A stretch of DNA of 20,567 nucleotides from an uncultured Acetobacter sp. (GTDB lineage Bacteria; Pseudomonadota; Alphaproteobacteria; Acetobacterales; Acetobacteraceae), in contig NZ_CALLXM010000203.1 in the NCBI RefSeq assembly GCF_937875265.1, forward strand, positions 1 through 20,567, in the 5' to 3' direction. A model generated the notes under the pieces. It saw only the letters and a list, made by a program, of their open reading frames with translations. It made no database searches and was not told where the DNA came from. The translations under genes and the position numbers were made by a program. Of this stretch, positions 1 to 7,906 are shown piece after piece. The number at the start of each line of letters is the position of its first letter. Position 1 is the stretch's first letter.

Positions 1-1575
1 CACGTGCGCAAAGCCGTGCGGGAGCAGGACACAGCGCAGGCGGCTCTAAACGCTCGCGCCACGCGTCTGACGGTCACATTGCAGCCGGAAGGCGAAGGCC
101 GTGTGCTGCTGGATGGCGCAGCCTGCCCGCAAGGTGAGATGATTCTGACCCGCTCTGCGGATCTGCTGGTGGAGGGCATTGGGCAGTTCCGCATTACACC
201 GGCTGTGAAGGATCATGATGAGGCACGGGAGGCTGCGGAAGCTGCCCGGCAACAGCTGGAGACGGTCCTGCGCTCTGCCGGATGCCAGAGTGCGGATGAC
301 GCCGAGCATCAGTTTGAAGAGCGGCGGCAGGCAGAAACACGGATGGCGGAAGCGCGTGCGGCCTTTGTGGCGTCTCTCCCCACTGCGCAGGATGAGCGCG
401 ATGCAACGTTGTTCGAGGCTCTGGCAACATTGCGTCAGGCCCTGAGTGACCGTGCTGCAACTCTGGCACGGGAGCAGGCTGCCTTTGAGCGTGACCATCA
501 GCCTGGCCTTGCCGGTGCAGCCAACGGAGTTTCAGCCGAAACTGCAGCAGAGACGCCCGACGTCGCGAAGACGGAAAACGGGCAGGCTGGTGAGGTGGAA
601 GCCGTTTTGCAGGCTATGCAGCAGCAGGCCCGGCATGCGGAAGAGAATGCCGCACAGGCAGCAGAAGAAGCCCGTGATACTGAACGCACCGAACAAGCCG
701 CTTATAGCGCTGCGCAAACTCTTCAGGACAAAGCTGATGCAGCTCTGAAGCAAAAGCAGGCCGCACTGGATCAGACTGGGCGTGAACTGGCGGTGAGTGC
801 TGCGCGGGAGAGTGATGACGCTCTGGCCGCACGGGCGGCAGAAGCCACACAGGCGCAGGCTCAGGCGGAAGCGCATCTGCTGGCATTAAAAGCTGGCCGG
901 GAGAATGAGCAAACGCTTTCTGGTGTTGAAGCGCGCATTACCCGGCGGGAGCAGGGGCAGGAAAATGCCCGCGCTTCCATTATCCGGTTGCGCGAAGAAA
1001 TCAGAGAACGCGAAACTCGTGTGCGTGGTGCGGAAGGAGACGGGCTAGATGAAAAGATTGCCGAGGCCGGACGTACAGCAGCCCGTCTCAAACTGGATTG
1101 TGAAGGTTATGAGCGGGAGCGTGCTGCACTCGCTTTGCTGGACCAGACCCTGACGGATGCGGAAAGAACGCAGACGGAGCGCTACCTCGCCCCGTTGGTA
1201 AGGACCATACAGCCCGCATTTTCTGCCGTATTCCCCGGTGCTGCGCCGGTCATGGATACCGGGTTTGGCCTTTCCGGCCTGACGCGACGGACGACGGAAG
1301 AGTTTGGAAAATTGTCAGATGGCACGCGCGAGCAGATTGCCGTTCTGGTGCGTCTGGGCTTTGCGGAATTGCTCCACGCGCGCCAGTCTCCAGCTATTCT
1401 AGTGCTGGATGATGCTCTGAGTTTTTCAGATTCGCAGCGGCTGGAACTGATGTTCGATGTGCTGGCAGATGCCGCCACCCGCTTCCAGATACTTGTGCTG
1501 ACCTGCCACGCGGAGGTCTTTGCCAGACTAGGCGGCAGGGCTCTCACCCTGCGGCCCATTCCACATATTACATAA
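1..1575 (+). CDS. SbcC/YhaN-like coiled-coil AAA ATPase, C-terminal part (5' end outside window)
   Basis: The frame is open to the left edge, so the N terminus with the Walker A loop is missing; the GTG at 4 is probably not a start. About 523 residues are visible. Roughly residues 60-390 are rich in Ala, Glu, Gln and Arg with heptad-like runs, as in the long coiled coil of SMC/Rad50/SbcC-type ATPases. The C-terminal head holds an ABC signature (LSDGTREQ, about 437-444), a Walker B strand (AILVLDDA, about 464-471) and an H-loop (LTCHAE, around 502). The GTREQ form of the signature is typical of YhaN-type proteins, which usually work beside a YhaO/SbcD-like nuclease in DNA end processing. Such a partner, if present, would lie to the left of the window. 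The stop codon lies inside the 3' end of the convergent porin gene (8-bp overlap). Family call is firm; the exact subfamily is inference. Confidence 0.8.
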   Translation, partial: HVRKAVREQDTAQAALNARATRLTVTLQPEGEGRVLLDGAACPQGEMILTRSADLLVEGIGQFRITPAVKDHDEAREAAEAARQQLETVLRSAGCQSADDAEHQFEERRQAETRMAEARAAFVASLPTAQDERDATLFEALATLRQALSDRAATLAREQAAFERDHQPGLAGAANGVSAETAAETPDVAKTENGQAGEVEAVLQAMQQQARHAEENAAQAAEEARDTERTEQAAYSAAQTLQDKADAALKQKQAALDQTGRELAVSAARESDDALAARAAEATQAQAQAEAHLLALKAGRENEQTLSGVEARITRREQGQENARASIIRLREEIRERETRVRGAEGDGLDEKIAEAGRTAARLKLDCEGYERERAALALLDQTLTDAERTQTERYLAPLVRTIQPAFSAVFPGAAPVMDTGFGLSGLTRRTTEEFGKLSDGTREQIAVLVRLGFAELLHARQSPAILVLDDALSFSDSQRLELMFDVLADAATRFQILVLTCHAEVFARLGGRALTLRPIPHIT

Positions 1576-3028
1576 CGACGTTGAACTGAAGGGCCATAAC
1601 GGCGGCGTCATGGAACGTTGTCGTGGCGCCGGGGCGGTTGATGTACTGGAAGTCGGGCTGAAGGGTCAGACCGTTTGCAACATGGGCGTTGTAAAACAGT
1701 TCATAGATGTTTTCGTGTGACTGCACGCCCCATGTCTGTCCCCACTGATTGGACTGAAAAGCTTGCCCGGCAATAATGGAGGCTTCCTGCTGGAGAGCCA
1801 CCGTGCGGCTCATTTGCAGCCACTGATACATCATACCAATACTATCGTTGGGCCTGCCCCACGGTTTGCCTGTTTCCAGTAGGCCACCCCACAAATGGTG
1901 GGACATGGCAGTGGTCTTGCCGTCCGTCCACATATAGCCACCCATGGCAATCAGGCCGTTTGTGGGGCCTTCCCCATTACGGACCAGCATCTGATCCGCC
2001 TGTACCCACGCGCTGGCGCGACCGGCATGGTAGCGGGCGGGCTGACCCGTCTGTACCCAGGGATTGCCGTTGATATCTTCATACAGGTCTTTGTATTTGG
2101 AGTTATCATAACTGTAGCCAGCCTTGTAATGGCCAACCAGATGATGCTTGCCAAAAGAGGGAAGCCAGCCAACTTCAACCGGAGTGGAAAATTTACCAAG
2201 GCCGTCCTGGGCCCAGGCCCAGCCAGAAATTCCGCCGTTAAAGGCATGGGGAGAAACAGCAAATAGCCCGGCCATAATATAGGTGCTGTTGGTGGGCATG
2301 ACCCGGGCCACAGCACCAAGGTTGCCTGATGGCCAGTCACGGTTGCCTTCCGTGTATTTGTTCGGAGCCGGGTTACCGCACACAGCCACGTTCATATACA
2401 TACAGAACAGCGGGGATGCGGCGAAGAAGCTGCCAACAGGAATCCAGCCCGCGCTGATATCGACATGGTTGTTTAGAAAACCATGCTCACCATACAAATA
2501 AACAAGATGAGCCACCACGTTGCCTCGTGCTCCATAAATCTGCTGCACGCCGCCAATGGAATCCCCGATGTACTGGGTGCTCAGGTTCTGCCCGTGCCCG
2601 TTCACCACCATCATATGGGACCAGAAGCCTTTGAGGAGGTTAAGGTCTGTCAGCTTGCCCCAGTCCACATCCAGTTCCACGCCGACCTGCCCGGCATTAG
2701 TCACGCCCTGACGCATGCCACCGCGGAAGTTCCCGGCCAGTTCTTCATGCACGTCAGCCAGAATATGAATGCCGTGGTCCAGAAGCCAGGGCTGCGCGCC
2801 CCACCAGTCTCCGAAAAAATGGTTTTTCCCATAAGGTGCTGAGAACAGTGGACCGGGATCTTCCACCGGGTTGGCCTCATTATTAGCCTCAAGACTGGGC
2901 CACAGGCCTACAGAGCTGTTGCCGCCGGTCAGTAACTGAGCCGATGCTTTTGATGAGAAGACAGGTGTCAGCACGCAGGCAAAGGAGAGCGCGCAAAGGA
3001 AGGAGAAGCCTGATGAAAGTTTTGTCAT
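1568..3028 (-). CDS. oprB: carbohydrate-selective porin OprB
   Basis: A 486-residue outer membrane porin of the OprB family, which lets glucose and other sugars diffuse into the periplasm. The ATG at 3028 is chosen because it begins a clear signal peptide (MTKLSSGFSFLCALSFACVL, cleavage near SKASA-Q, residue 30). An in-frame start at 3166 would add 46 basic residues in front of it, which makes no sense for an exported protein. The mature start holds the family hallmark GDWWGAQPWLLDHGI followed by ADVHEELAGNFRGG, and the rest has alternating aromatic and polar strands ending in QFNVVM, as in barrel proteins. No strong Shine-Dalgarno is seen, only an A-rich stretch before the ATG. In acetic acid bacteria such porins feed sugars to the periplasmic oxidases. 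The gene is divergent from moaB and convergent with the ATPase gene. Confidence 0.92.
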   Translation of the reverse strand: MTKLSSGFSFLCALSFACVLTPVFSSKASAQLLTGGNSSVGLWPSLEANNEANPVEDPGPLFSAPYGKNHFFGDWWGAQPWLLDHGIHILADVHEELAGNFRGGMRQGVTNAGQVGVELDVDWGKLTDLNLLKGFWSHMMVVNGHGQNLSTQYIGDSIGGVQQIYGARGNVVAHLVYLYGEHGFLNNHVDISAGWIPVGSFFAASPLFCMYMNVAVCGNPAPNKYTEGNRDWPSGNLGAVARVMPTNSTYIMAGLFAVSPHAFNGGISGWAWAQDGLGKFSTPVEVGWLPSFGKHHLVGHYKAGYSYDNSKYKDLYEDINGNPWVQTGQPARYHAGRASAWVQADQMLVRNGEGPTNGLIAMGGYMWTDGKTTAMSHHLWGGLLETGKPWGRPNDSIGMMYQWLQMSRTVALQQEASIIAGQAFQSNQWGQTWGVQSHENIYELFYNAHVANGLTLQPDFQYINRPGATTTFHDAAVMALQFNVVM

Positions 3029-3219
3029 GTTTCTTTTTGTTTTTCTTGTTAGGGCATAAACCGAGTGTATATAGTGTTTCAAAGCGGCACCATAATGTCT
3101 AAACTTTTTTTCACTCTCACTGATCTTTCGGCTTTTTGGTGGAATTTTGACGGTGTATCGTTTCAAGTCACTTAAGAGCGTGCGTTGACGCCTGCCGCGT
3201 CTGGTGATGAATTCCGCTT

Positions 3220-3774
3220 ATGACAAAAATAGACACAAACCGTCCCTTCCTGCCGGTACGCATTGCGGTAATGACCGTATCGGATTCCCGTACACTCGAG
3301 ACCGACACATCGGGCCAGGCTCTGGTGTCTCGTCTGGAGCAGGCAGGCCATGTGCTGGCAGGCCGCATTATTGTGCGGGACGATGTCAAACAGATAACGG
3401 AACAGCTTAAGAGCTGGATAAAAGATCCTCTGGTTGATGTGGTGATCACAAATGGCGGCACCGGTGTAACCGGCCGGGACGTAACGCCGGAAGCCTTTGA
3501 CTGTGTGCTTGAAAAGCGCATAGAAGGCTTTGGCGAATTATTCAGAATGCTGTCCTACCGCAAGATCGGCACGTCCACCATTCAGTCCCGCGCGATAGCG
3601 GGCGTTGCTGGTGGAACATACCTGTTTGCGCTGCCAGGTTCAACCGGGGCCGTGAAAGACGGCTGGGATGACATTCTTGTGTTCCAGCTCGACAGTCGCC
3701 ATCGCCCCTGTAACTTTGTGGAGCTCATGCCCCGGCTGCGTGAAGGATTGAAGGAGGATCACCCCCATGACTGA
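3220..3774 (+). CDS. moaB: molybdenum cofactor biosynthesis protein MoaB (MogA/MoaB family)
   Basis: A 184-residue single-domain protein of the MoaB/Mog family, which binds molybdopterin; family members adenylylate it before metal insertion (MogA), while the role of MoaB itself is less settled. Visible family motifs are IAVMTVSDSRT (15-25), the pterin-binding loop ITNGGTGVTGRD (76-87) and the LPGSTGAVKDGW segment (138-149). Length fits the family (about 170-195). The start at 3220 gives the usual short lead before the first beta strand; no strong ribosome binding site precedes it. The stop overlaps the start of the DJ-1/PfpI gene by 8 bp, so the two are probably co-transcribed and translationally coupled. 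MoaB rather than MogA is chosen on length and overall look. Confidence 0.9.
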   Translation: MTKIDTNRPFLPVRIAVMTVSDSRTLETDTSGQALVSRLEQAGHVLAGRIIVRDDVKQITEQLKSWIKDPLVDVVITNGGTGVTGRDVTPEAFDCVLEKRIEGFGELFRMLSYRKIGTSTIQSRAIAGVAGGTYLFALPGSTGAVKDGWDDILVFQLDSRHRPCNFVELMPRLREGLKEDHPHD

Positions 3775-4345
3775 AGATGTCAGACTGCTGATGCTGGCAG
3801 GCGATTATGTGGAAGATTACGAGATCATGGTGCCCTATCAGGCCTTGCTGATGGTGGGGTATAAAGTGGATGTGGTCAGCCCCGGCAAAAAAGCCGGAGA
3901 TAAAGTTCTGACCGCCATTCATGATTTTGAAGGGGCACAGACCTACAGCGAAAAGCCCGGTCATGCCTTTCAGCTCAATGCCACGTTCGATGATATTGAT
4001 ACGGACGACTATATTGGCCTGATTGTTCCTGGTGGTCGTGCGCCGGAGCATCTGCGTATGATTCCGCGCGTTATCGAAATCGTCAAAGCCTTTGCAGATC
4101 GCCCTCTGGCGGCCATTTGCCATGGCGCACAGCTGCTTGCGGCAGCAGATATCATCAAGGGCCGTAAGGTGTCTGCTTACCCGGCCTGTCGTCCGGAAGT
4201 GGAGATGGCTGGCGCAACTTATGCCGATATTCCGGTGACGGAGTCCGTGACGGATGGTGAACTGGTTACAGCTCCGGCATGGCCTGCCCATCCCGCCTGG
4301 CTGTCTCAGTTCCTCACCGTTCTGGGCGCAACAGTGACAATATAG
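3767..4345 (+). CDS. DJ-1/PfpI family protein (cysteine glutamine-amidotransferase-like fold)
   Basis: A 192-residue DJ-1/PfpI superfamily protein. The nucleophile elbow AICHGAQLL places Cys118-His119. The acidic partner is Glu16 in the segment YVEDYE, matching the Glu of PfpI/PH1704-type enzymes (FEDVE). A conserved GGRAPE turn is at 89-94. Members are described as intracellular proteases, glyoxalase III-like or deglycase enzymes acting on methylglyoxal products; which applies here cannot be told from sequence. A full Shine-Dalgarno AAGGAGG at 3751-3757 stands 9 nt before the ATG, inside the 3' end of moaB, so it is translated efficiently and likely coupled to moaB. No signal peptide: cytoplasmic. 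Confidence 0.88.
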   Translation: MTEDVRLLMLAGDYVEDYEIMVPYQALLMVGYKVDVVSPGKKAGDKVLTAIHDFEGAQTYSEKPGHAFQLNATFDDIDTDDYIGLIVPGGRAPEHLRMIPRVIEIVKAFADRPLAAICHGAQLLAAADIIKGRKVSAYPACRPEVEMAGATYADIPVTESVTDGELVTAPAWPAHPAWLSQFLTVLGATVTI

Positions 4346-4409
4346 CGGATTGGCAGGTTCCTCCTGTTGTGCATCATAGCGCGCAGTGTTCAACAGGATG
4401 GATCTTTTG

Positions 4410-5078
4410 ATGAGACGTCAAACTACTCGTTTTATTTCCGCTGCTTTTTGTCTGGTCTGCGGCATGTTGCCTCTGGCCGCCGGAGCGGAGGAGGCTTCGT
4501 CCCTGCCGCCTTCTGATGCGCCAAGCCAACTTCCTGGTGCGCACCCAGAGATCAAACTCCCTGCGATTAATACGCCCGTAAACGTTCAGTCCATCAAGAT
4601 TTCAGGCAATAAGCAGATCAGCACCGAGGCTCTTATGGCCGTGGTGCCGTTTCACGTTGGAAGCACTGTCACGCAGGCGCAGATCACACAGGGCTTGCAG
4701 GACATTATGACGCTGTACCAGCAGAAAAATGTTGGTGGTAACTTTCATCAGAAGCTTGAGCTGGATGGCAAAAAGGTAAAGGTGGGGTGGACCATTGAAG
4801 AAACAGGCGGCCCTGCACAATTTGAAAAGCCGCTGGTTCTGCAAAGTATCGGGTTTGACGGTAACCTGTATGTGGCGACGTCCGCTCTGAAAAAGGCCGT
4901 GCATCGTCAACCAGGAGAGCGCGTGACGCCAGCCACCGTGCTGGAAGATGAAAAAGCCATTCAGGCTTTGTATGTGAAGAAAAATATCGGTGTGACCATC
5001 GTGCCGGAAAGTCGTGCGCCGCATAAAGATGAGCGCGTGACGATGATTTACCACCTGACAGAAAAAGCGAGCGACTGA
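4410..5078 (+). CDS. secreted protein with two POTRA (surface antigen) repeats and no barrel
   Basis: A 222-residue exported protein. The ATG at 4410 begins a standard signal peptide (MRRQTTRFISAAFCLVCGML, cleavage near AAGA-EE, residue 26) and has AGGA 11 nt upstream; an ATG at 4398 and a GTG at 4386 are alternatives. After a Pro/Ser-rich linker come two similar units, about 58-132 (VQSIKISGNKQISTEALMAV) and 142-218 (LQSIGFDGNLYVATSALKKA). Each has the POTRA pattern: beta strand, GN turn, helix with xxL, a second helix ending LYxxKNxG, then two beta strands ending in a Glu-rich strand. POTRA domains normally precede an Omp85 barrel (BamA, TamA) and bind unfolded outer membrane proteins. Here the protein ends right after the second unit. 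Role is unknown; a periplasmic chaperone or assembly helper is inference. Confidence 0.8.
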   Translation: MRRQTTRFISAAFCLVCGMLPLAAGAEEASSLPPSDAPSQLPGAHPEIKLPAINTPVNVQSIKISGNKQISTEALMAVVPFHVGSTVTQAQITQGLQDIMTLYQQKNVGGNFHQKLELDGKKVKVGWTIEETGGPAQFEKPLVLQSIGFDGNLYVATSALKKAVHRQPGERVTPATVLEDEKAIQALYVKKNIGVTIVPESRAPHKDERVTMIYHLTEKASD

Positions 5079-5087
5079 CGGTGCGTA

Positions 5088-5136
5088 GCCCGGAGTAAGC
5101 AGTTCTGATTTAAAGTACAGAACCGTTCATCCGGGC
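5088..5136. repeat. nested inverted repeat between convergent genes, possible bidirectional terminator
   Basis: GCCCGGA (5088-5094) pairs with TCCGGGC (5130-5136), and inside it GTTCTG (5102-5107) pairs with CAGAAC (5118-5123). Both arms are perfect, separated by an unpaired internal loop. It sits in the gap between the stop codons of the POTRA gene and folE, where a shared terminator is expected. There is no T tract on either side, so an intrinsic terminator is uncertain. Confidence 0.4.
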
Positions 5137-5171
5137 AGTGCTTCCGTTCAGGTATGTCTCTGCCGGGTTGC

Positions 5172-5780
5172 TTAGTATGCGCTCGCGGCAGGGCGGTTGA
5201 GCATGGCCATAAGCTCCCGCCGGGTATCGGAATTTGTGCGGAAGGCGCCCAGCATCTGGCTTGTCACCATGGAAACACCGGGGCGATGCACGCCACGGGT
5301 TGTCATGCATTCATGGCTGGATTCAATAATCACAGCAGTGCCGTGGGGCTGCAAGACGTCATTGATGGTATTGGCAATCTGGGCCGTCAGGCGTTCCTGA
5401 ATCTGCATGCGGCGGGCATAAGCGTCCACCACACGGGCCAGCTTGGAAATACCCACAACGCGCTGGCGCGGCAGATAGGCTACGTGGGCCCGGCCAATAA
5501 TGGGGGCCAGATGATGCTCGCAATGGCTTTCAAAGCGGATATCTCGCAGCAGCACGATTTCATCATACCCTTCCACTTCAGAAAATGTCCGTTCCAGAAG
5601 CGTTCTTGGGTCTGTTTCATAGCCCTGAAAAAACTCTTCATAAGCACGGGTCACGCGGGATGGTGTGTCGTGCAGGCCTTCACGGTTGGGGTCCTCCCCC
5701 GCCCATCGCAGCATGGTGCGGACGGCAGCTTCAGCCTCTTCTCGTGTCGGGCGGTCAGTTTTGGGCAGAGGGTCGCTCAT
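5172..5780 (-). CDS. folE: GTP cyclohydrolase I
   Basis: A 202-residue cytoplasmic enzyme that converts GTP to 7,8-dihydroneopterin triphosphate, the first step of tetrahydrofolate synthesis. The whole family core is present: zinc ligands Cys87 and His90 in SHCEHH and Cys158 in SSHECM, the catalytic HCEHHLAPIIGRAHVAY stretch, the VVGISKLARVVDAYARRMQIQE helix region and the TRGVHRPGVSM loop. Length matches type I enzymes. The start at 5780 is preferred over an ATG at 5795 because GGAG lies 6-7 nt before it. The gene follows apaG by about 50 bp on the same strand and is probably co-transcribed with it. Confidence 0.97.
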   Translation of the reverse strand: MSDPLPKTDRPTREEAEAAVRTMLRWAGEDPNREGLHDTPSRVTRAYEEFFQGYETDPRTLLERTFSEVEGYDEIVLLRDIRFESHCEHHLAPIIGRAHVAYLPRQRVVGISKLARVVDAYARRMQIQERLTAQIANTINDVLQPHGTAVIIESSHECMTTRGVHRPGVSMVTSQMLGAFRTNSDTRRELMAMLNRPAASAY

Positions 5781-5830
5781 GCCATTCTCCTGCATTATGC
5801 ATGATGATGAAGCGGTAAGGGCTGGTCCGG

Positions 5831-6304
5831 TTAGTGGATCTGCCGGAACTGAAACGGGCTATCAAGGCTGAACGCCGGAATGGCAATATCGAACCGTTTG
5901 CCGGAATTGATATTCCGCATCTGGTATGTTCCACGCATGAAGCCGCCTGCGGTGGTCAGGGATACGCCGGATGTGTAATCAAACCCGTTCTGAGGGCGGA
6001 TGACCGGTTGTTCTCCAACCACGCCTTCACCATGCACATATTCCGTGTGGCCTGCGCCATCGGTAATCTGCCAGCTTCGCTCCGTCAGCTGAATAGGGGC
6101 AACGCCCCCGTTTTCAATGCGAATGCGGTAAACCCAGCAATACATATCCTCATCCGGTTCGGATTGTTCTGGGAGCCAGAACACCTGAACACAGACACGC
6201 ATATCTCCCGTAACGGCTTCATACATGGGCGCTGAGGCAAAAAGTTCGCTCAGGGCGTCATCATGGTCGGGGGACATGGGCGGTGAGTCCGGCCAGTCGG
6301 GCAT
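5831..6304 (-). CDS. apaG: Co2+/Mg2+ efflux-associated protein ApaG
   Basis: About 157 residues, ending in a complete ApaG domain: MRVCVQVFWLPEQSEPDED, then YRIRIENGGVAPIQLTERSW, the HGEGVVGEQPVI strand, FDYTSGVSLTT and the terminal AIPAFSLDSP segment. ApaG is an immunoglobulin-like single-domain protein; its biochemical role is not settled. The family is usually 125-130 residues, so about 30 residues precede the domain. The ATG at 6304 has AGGAG 11 nt upstream and is preferred; ATG at 6277 and GTG at 6370 are in-frame alternatives. It lies between metZ (180 bp upstream) and folE (50 bp downstream). Confidence 0.92.
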   Translation of the reverse strand: MPDWPDSPPMSPDHDDALSELFASAPMYEAVTGDMRVCVQVFWLPEQSEPDEDMYCWVYRIRIENGGVAPIQLTERSWQITDGAGHTEYVHGEGVVGEQPVIRPQNGFDYTSGVSLTTAGGFMRGTYQMRNINSGKRFDIAIPAFSLDSPFQFRQIH

Positions 6305-6420
6305 GGGGTATTCTGCTCCTGCGCAAGAGATAATAAGGCGTGCTTCATACTGCGGGCGTTTGCCCGGCACGTTTGAAAGTCAGGCAACAACCCGCAGGCA
6401 GTATCACGAAGCGATCGGAT

Positions 6421-6476
6421 AAGGGAAGCCGCCTGTCTGTTCTGTTCCTGTTGCGGCACAAAAGCAGGCAGGCGGC
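6421..6476 (-). terminator. probable terminator of metZ
   Basis: Read on the minus strand just after the metZ stop, GCCGCCTG (6469-6476) is followed about 33 nt later by its perfect complement CAGGCGGC (6428-6435), then TTCCCTT. A smaller CCTG/CAGG pair is nested in the loop. The stem is strong and well placed; the T tract is poor. Confidence 0.55.
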
Positions 6477-6484
6477 GTTCAGCA

Positions 6485-7693
6485 TCAGCCTTTGGCGAGG
6501 GCCGCCACACCACGGGCAAGATCTTCAATCAGATCAGCACAGTCTTCCAGCCCGACGGAGAAGCGGATAGCTCCATCGGAAATTCCCAGTTTGGCCCGTT
6601 CTTCCGCACCAATTTTCATGTGCGTTGTGGTGGCCGGGTGGGTCACGAGTGAGCGTGCATCGCCCAGATTGTTGGAAATAGCGATCAGCTGCAGAGCGTT
6701 CATGAACGCGAATGCCCCTTCCTGCCCACCAGCCACTTCAAACGCCACCATAGTGCCGCCACCGGTCATCTGGCGCTGTGCAAGATCATATTGCGGATGA
6801 TCCTTACGGCCCGGATACCGGACGCTGACAATGCCGGGGGCAGAAGCAAGGTAATCCGCCACGGCTGCGGCATTACGGGTCATGGCATCCACGCGCAGGG
6901 CGAGCGTTTCCATGCCTTTGAGCATGACCCATGCATTAAACGGTGAAAGTGCGTTCCCGGTGTTGCGCACGAAGGGCTGGAGCGTTTCCTTGATCCAGTC
7001 TTCCTTGCCCAGCACGGCACCGCCCAGAACGCGGCCCTGTCCGTCAATATGCTTGGTACAGGAATACACGACCACATCCGCCCCCAGTTCCAGAGGCTTC
7101 TGGTAAAGCGGGGAGGCAAACACGTTATCAACAATCACCAGAGCCCCGGCCTTGTGGGCGCGTTCAGCAATGGCGGACAGGTCTAGCACATCCAGCATGG
7201 GGTTGGAGGGGCTTTCCAGCAGCACGGCAGCGGTCGGTTTGCTGAAGGCGTCATCCCATGCGGCAAGGTCTCCGCCATCCACAAAAACAGTTTCCACGCC
7301 GTATTGCGGCAGCAGGTTGGCAACAATCCAGTGACAGGAGCCAAACAGCGCGCGAGAGGCCACAACGCGGTCCCCGGCTTTAACCTGAGAGAGAAGGGCG
7401 GCAGAAACAGCCCCCATGCCGGTGGATGTGGCCACACAGGCTTCAGCCTCTTCCAGATCAGCCAGCCTGCGCTCCAGAGCCGCAACCGTCGGGTTTGCAA
7501 ATCGGCTGTACTGGTAGTGAGAGACCTCACCTGTAAAGGTTTTGGCGGCTTGCTCGGCATTTTCGTAAACAAAGCCGGAGGTCAGGAAAAGGGCCTCGCT
7601 GGTCTCACCATATTCGGTGCGTTCCACACCCGCATGCAAAAGGCGGGTGGCGGGGCGCCAGCTTTTGGAAGAAGAGGTCTTGCTGTCACTCAT
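6485..7693 (-). CDS. metZ: O-succinylhomoserine sulfhydrylase
   Basis: A 402-residue PLP enzyme of the Cys/Met metabolism family. It makes homocysteine from O-succinylhomoserine and sulfide in methionine synthesis. Seen in order: TLFLTSGFVYENAEQAA-like N-terminal region, the HYQYSRFANPT substrate segment (59-69), TGMGAVSAALL (91-101), the VDNVFASP cofactor Asp (187-194), and the Schiff-base lysine Lys214 in SCTKHIDGQGR. The SNNLGDARSLVTHPATTTH stretch near the C terminus is typical of this family. MetZ is chosen over MetB or MetC on overall sequence and on the SAM-II riboswitch upstream, but acyl-group specificity is inference. The ATG at 7693 is the first possible start after an in-frame TGA; no good Shine-Dalgarno lies at normal spacing. 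It has its own promoter, leader and terminator. Confidence 0.93.
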   Translation of the reverse strand: MSDSKTSSSKSWRPATRLLHAGVERTEYGETSEALFLTSGFVYENAEQAAKTFTGEVSHYQYSRFANPTVAALERRLADLEEAEACVATSTGMGAVSAALLSQVKAGDRVVASRALFGSCHWIVANLLPQYGVETVFVDGGDLAAWDDAFSKPTAAVLLESPSNPMLDVLDLSAIAERAHKAGALVIVDNVFASPLYQKPLELGADVVVYSCTKHIDGQGRVLGGAVLGKEDWIKETLQPFVRNTGNALSPFNAWVMLKGMETLALRVDAMTRNAAAVADYLASAPGIVSVRYPGRKDHPQYDLAQRQMTGGGTMVAFEVAGGQEGAFAFMNALQLIAISNNLGDARSLVTHPATTTHMKIGAEERAKLGISDGAIRFSVGLEDCADLIEDLARGVAALAKG

Positions 7694-7819
7694 AATGAGG
7701 TATCCGGTTCTTTCCTGCGGCTTATGGCATGAAGAGAATCACCGGATCTGTGTTTCCGCTTCAGTCATACAGCTCAATGTGACCGTGGAAACCGTGGCGT
7801 CGGGATAGCGTCGCCAAAG

Positions 7820-7877
7820 CCTCTTTAGCGCGTTTATTTTACCTCGCCGCAAGCCGGCCGTACAAATCACGAGGTTT
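7820..7877 (-). promoter_or_regulatory. SAM-II (metA/SAM-alpha) riboswitch in the metZ leader
   Basis: On the minus strand ACCTCG (7870-7875) pairs with CGAGGT (7841-7846) to form stem P1. The loop begins TGATTT (7864-7869) and contains CGGCTTGC (7849-7856); the 3' side reads TAAA and ends CGCTAAAGAGG (7820-7830). These conserved blocks, their order and the roughly 55-nt size match the SAM-II class, which binds S-adenosylmethionine and turns off methionine genes in Alphaproteobacteria. It lies 127 nt before the metZ start and about 25 nt after a good promoter. The pseudoknot partner looks short in this copy (about 4 bp, TGCG with CGCG). Confidence 0.87.
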
Positions 7878-7906
7878 CGGTATCCTTAAGATCCCGGAAG
7901 AGTTTT

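Noticed and set aside
3029..3166. 46-residue N-terminal extension of OprB
   Set aside because: It would put a long basic stretch before a clear signal peptide; the ATG at 3028 is preferred.
3725..4393. Minus-strand frame of 222 codons over the DJ-1/PfpI gene
   Set aside because: Shadow of a gene with a strong Shine-Dalgarno and catalytic motifs.
5154..5804. Plus-strand frame of 216 codons over folE
   Set aside because: folE on the other strand is complete with all zinc ligands.
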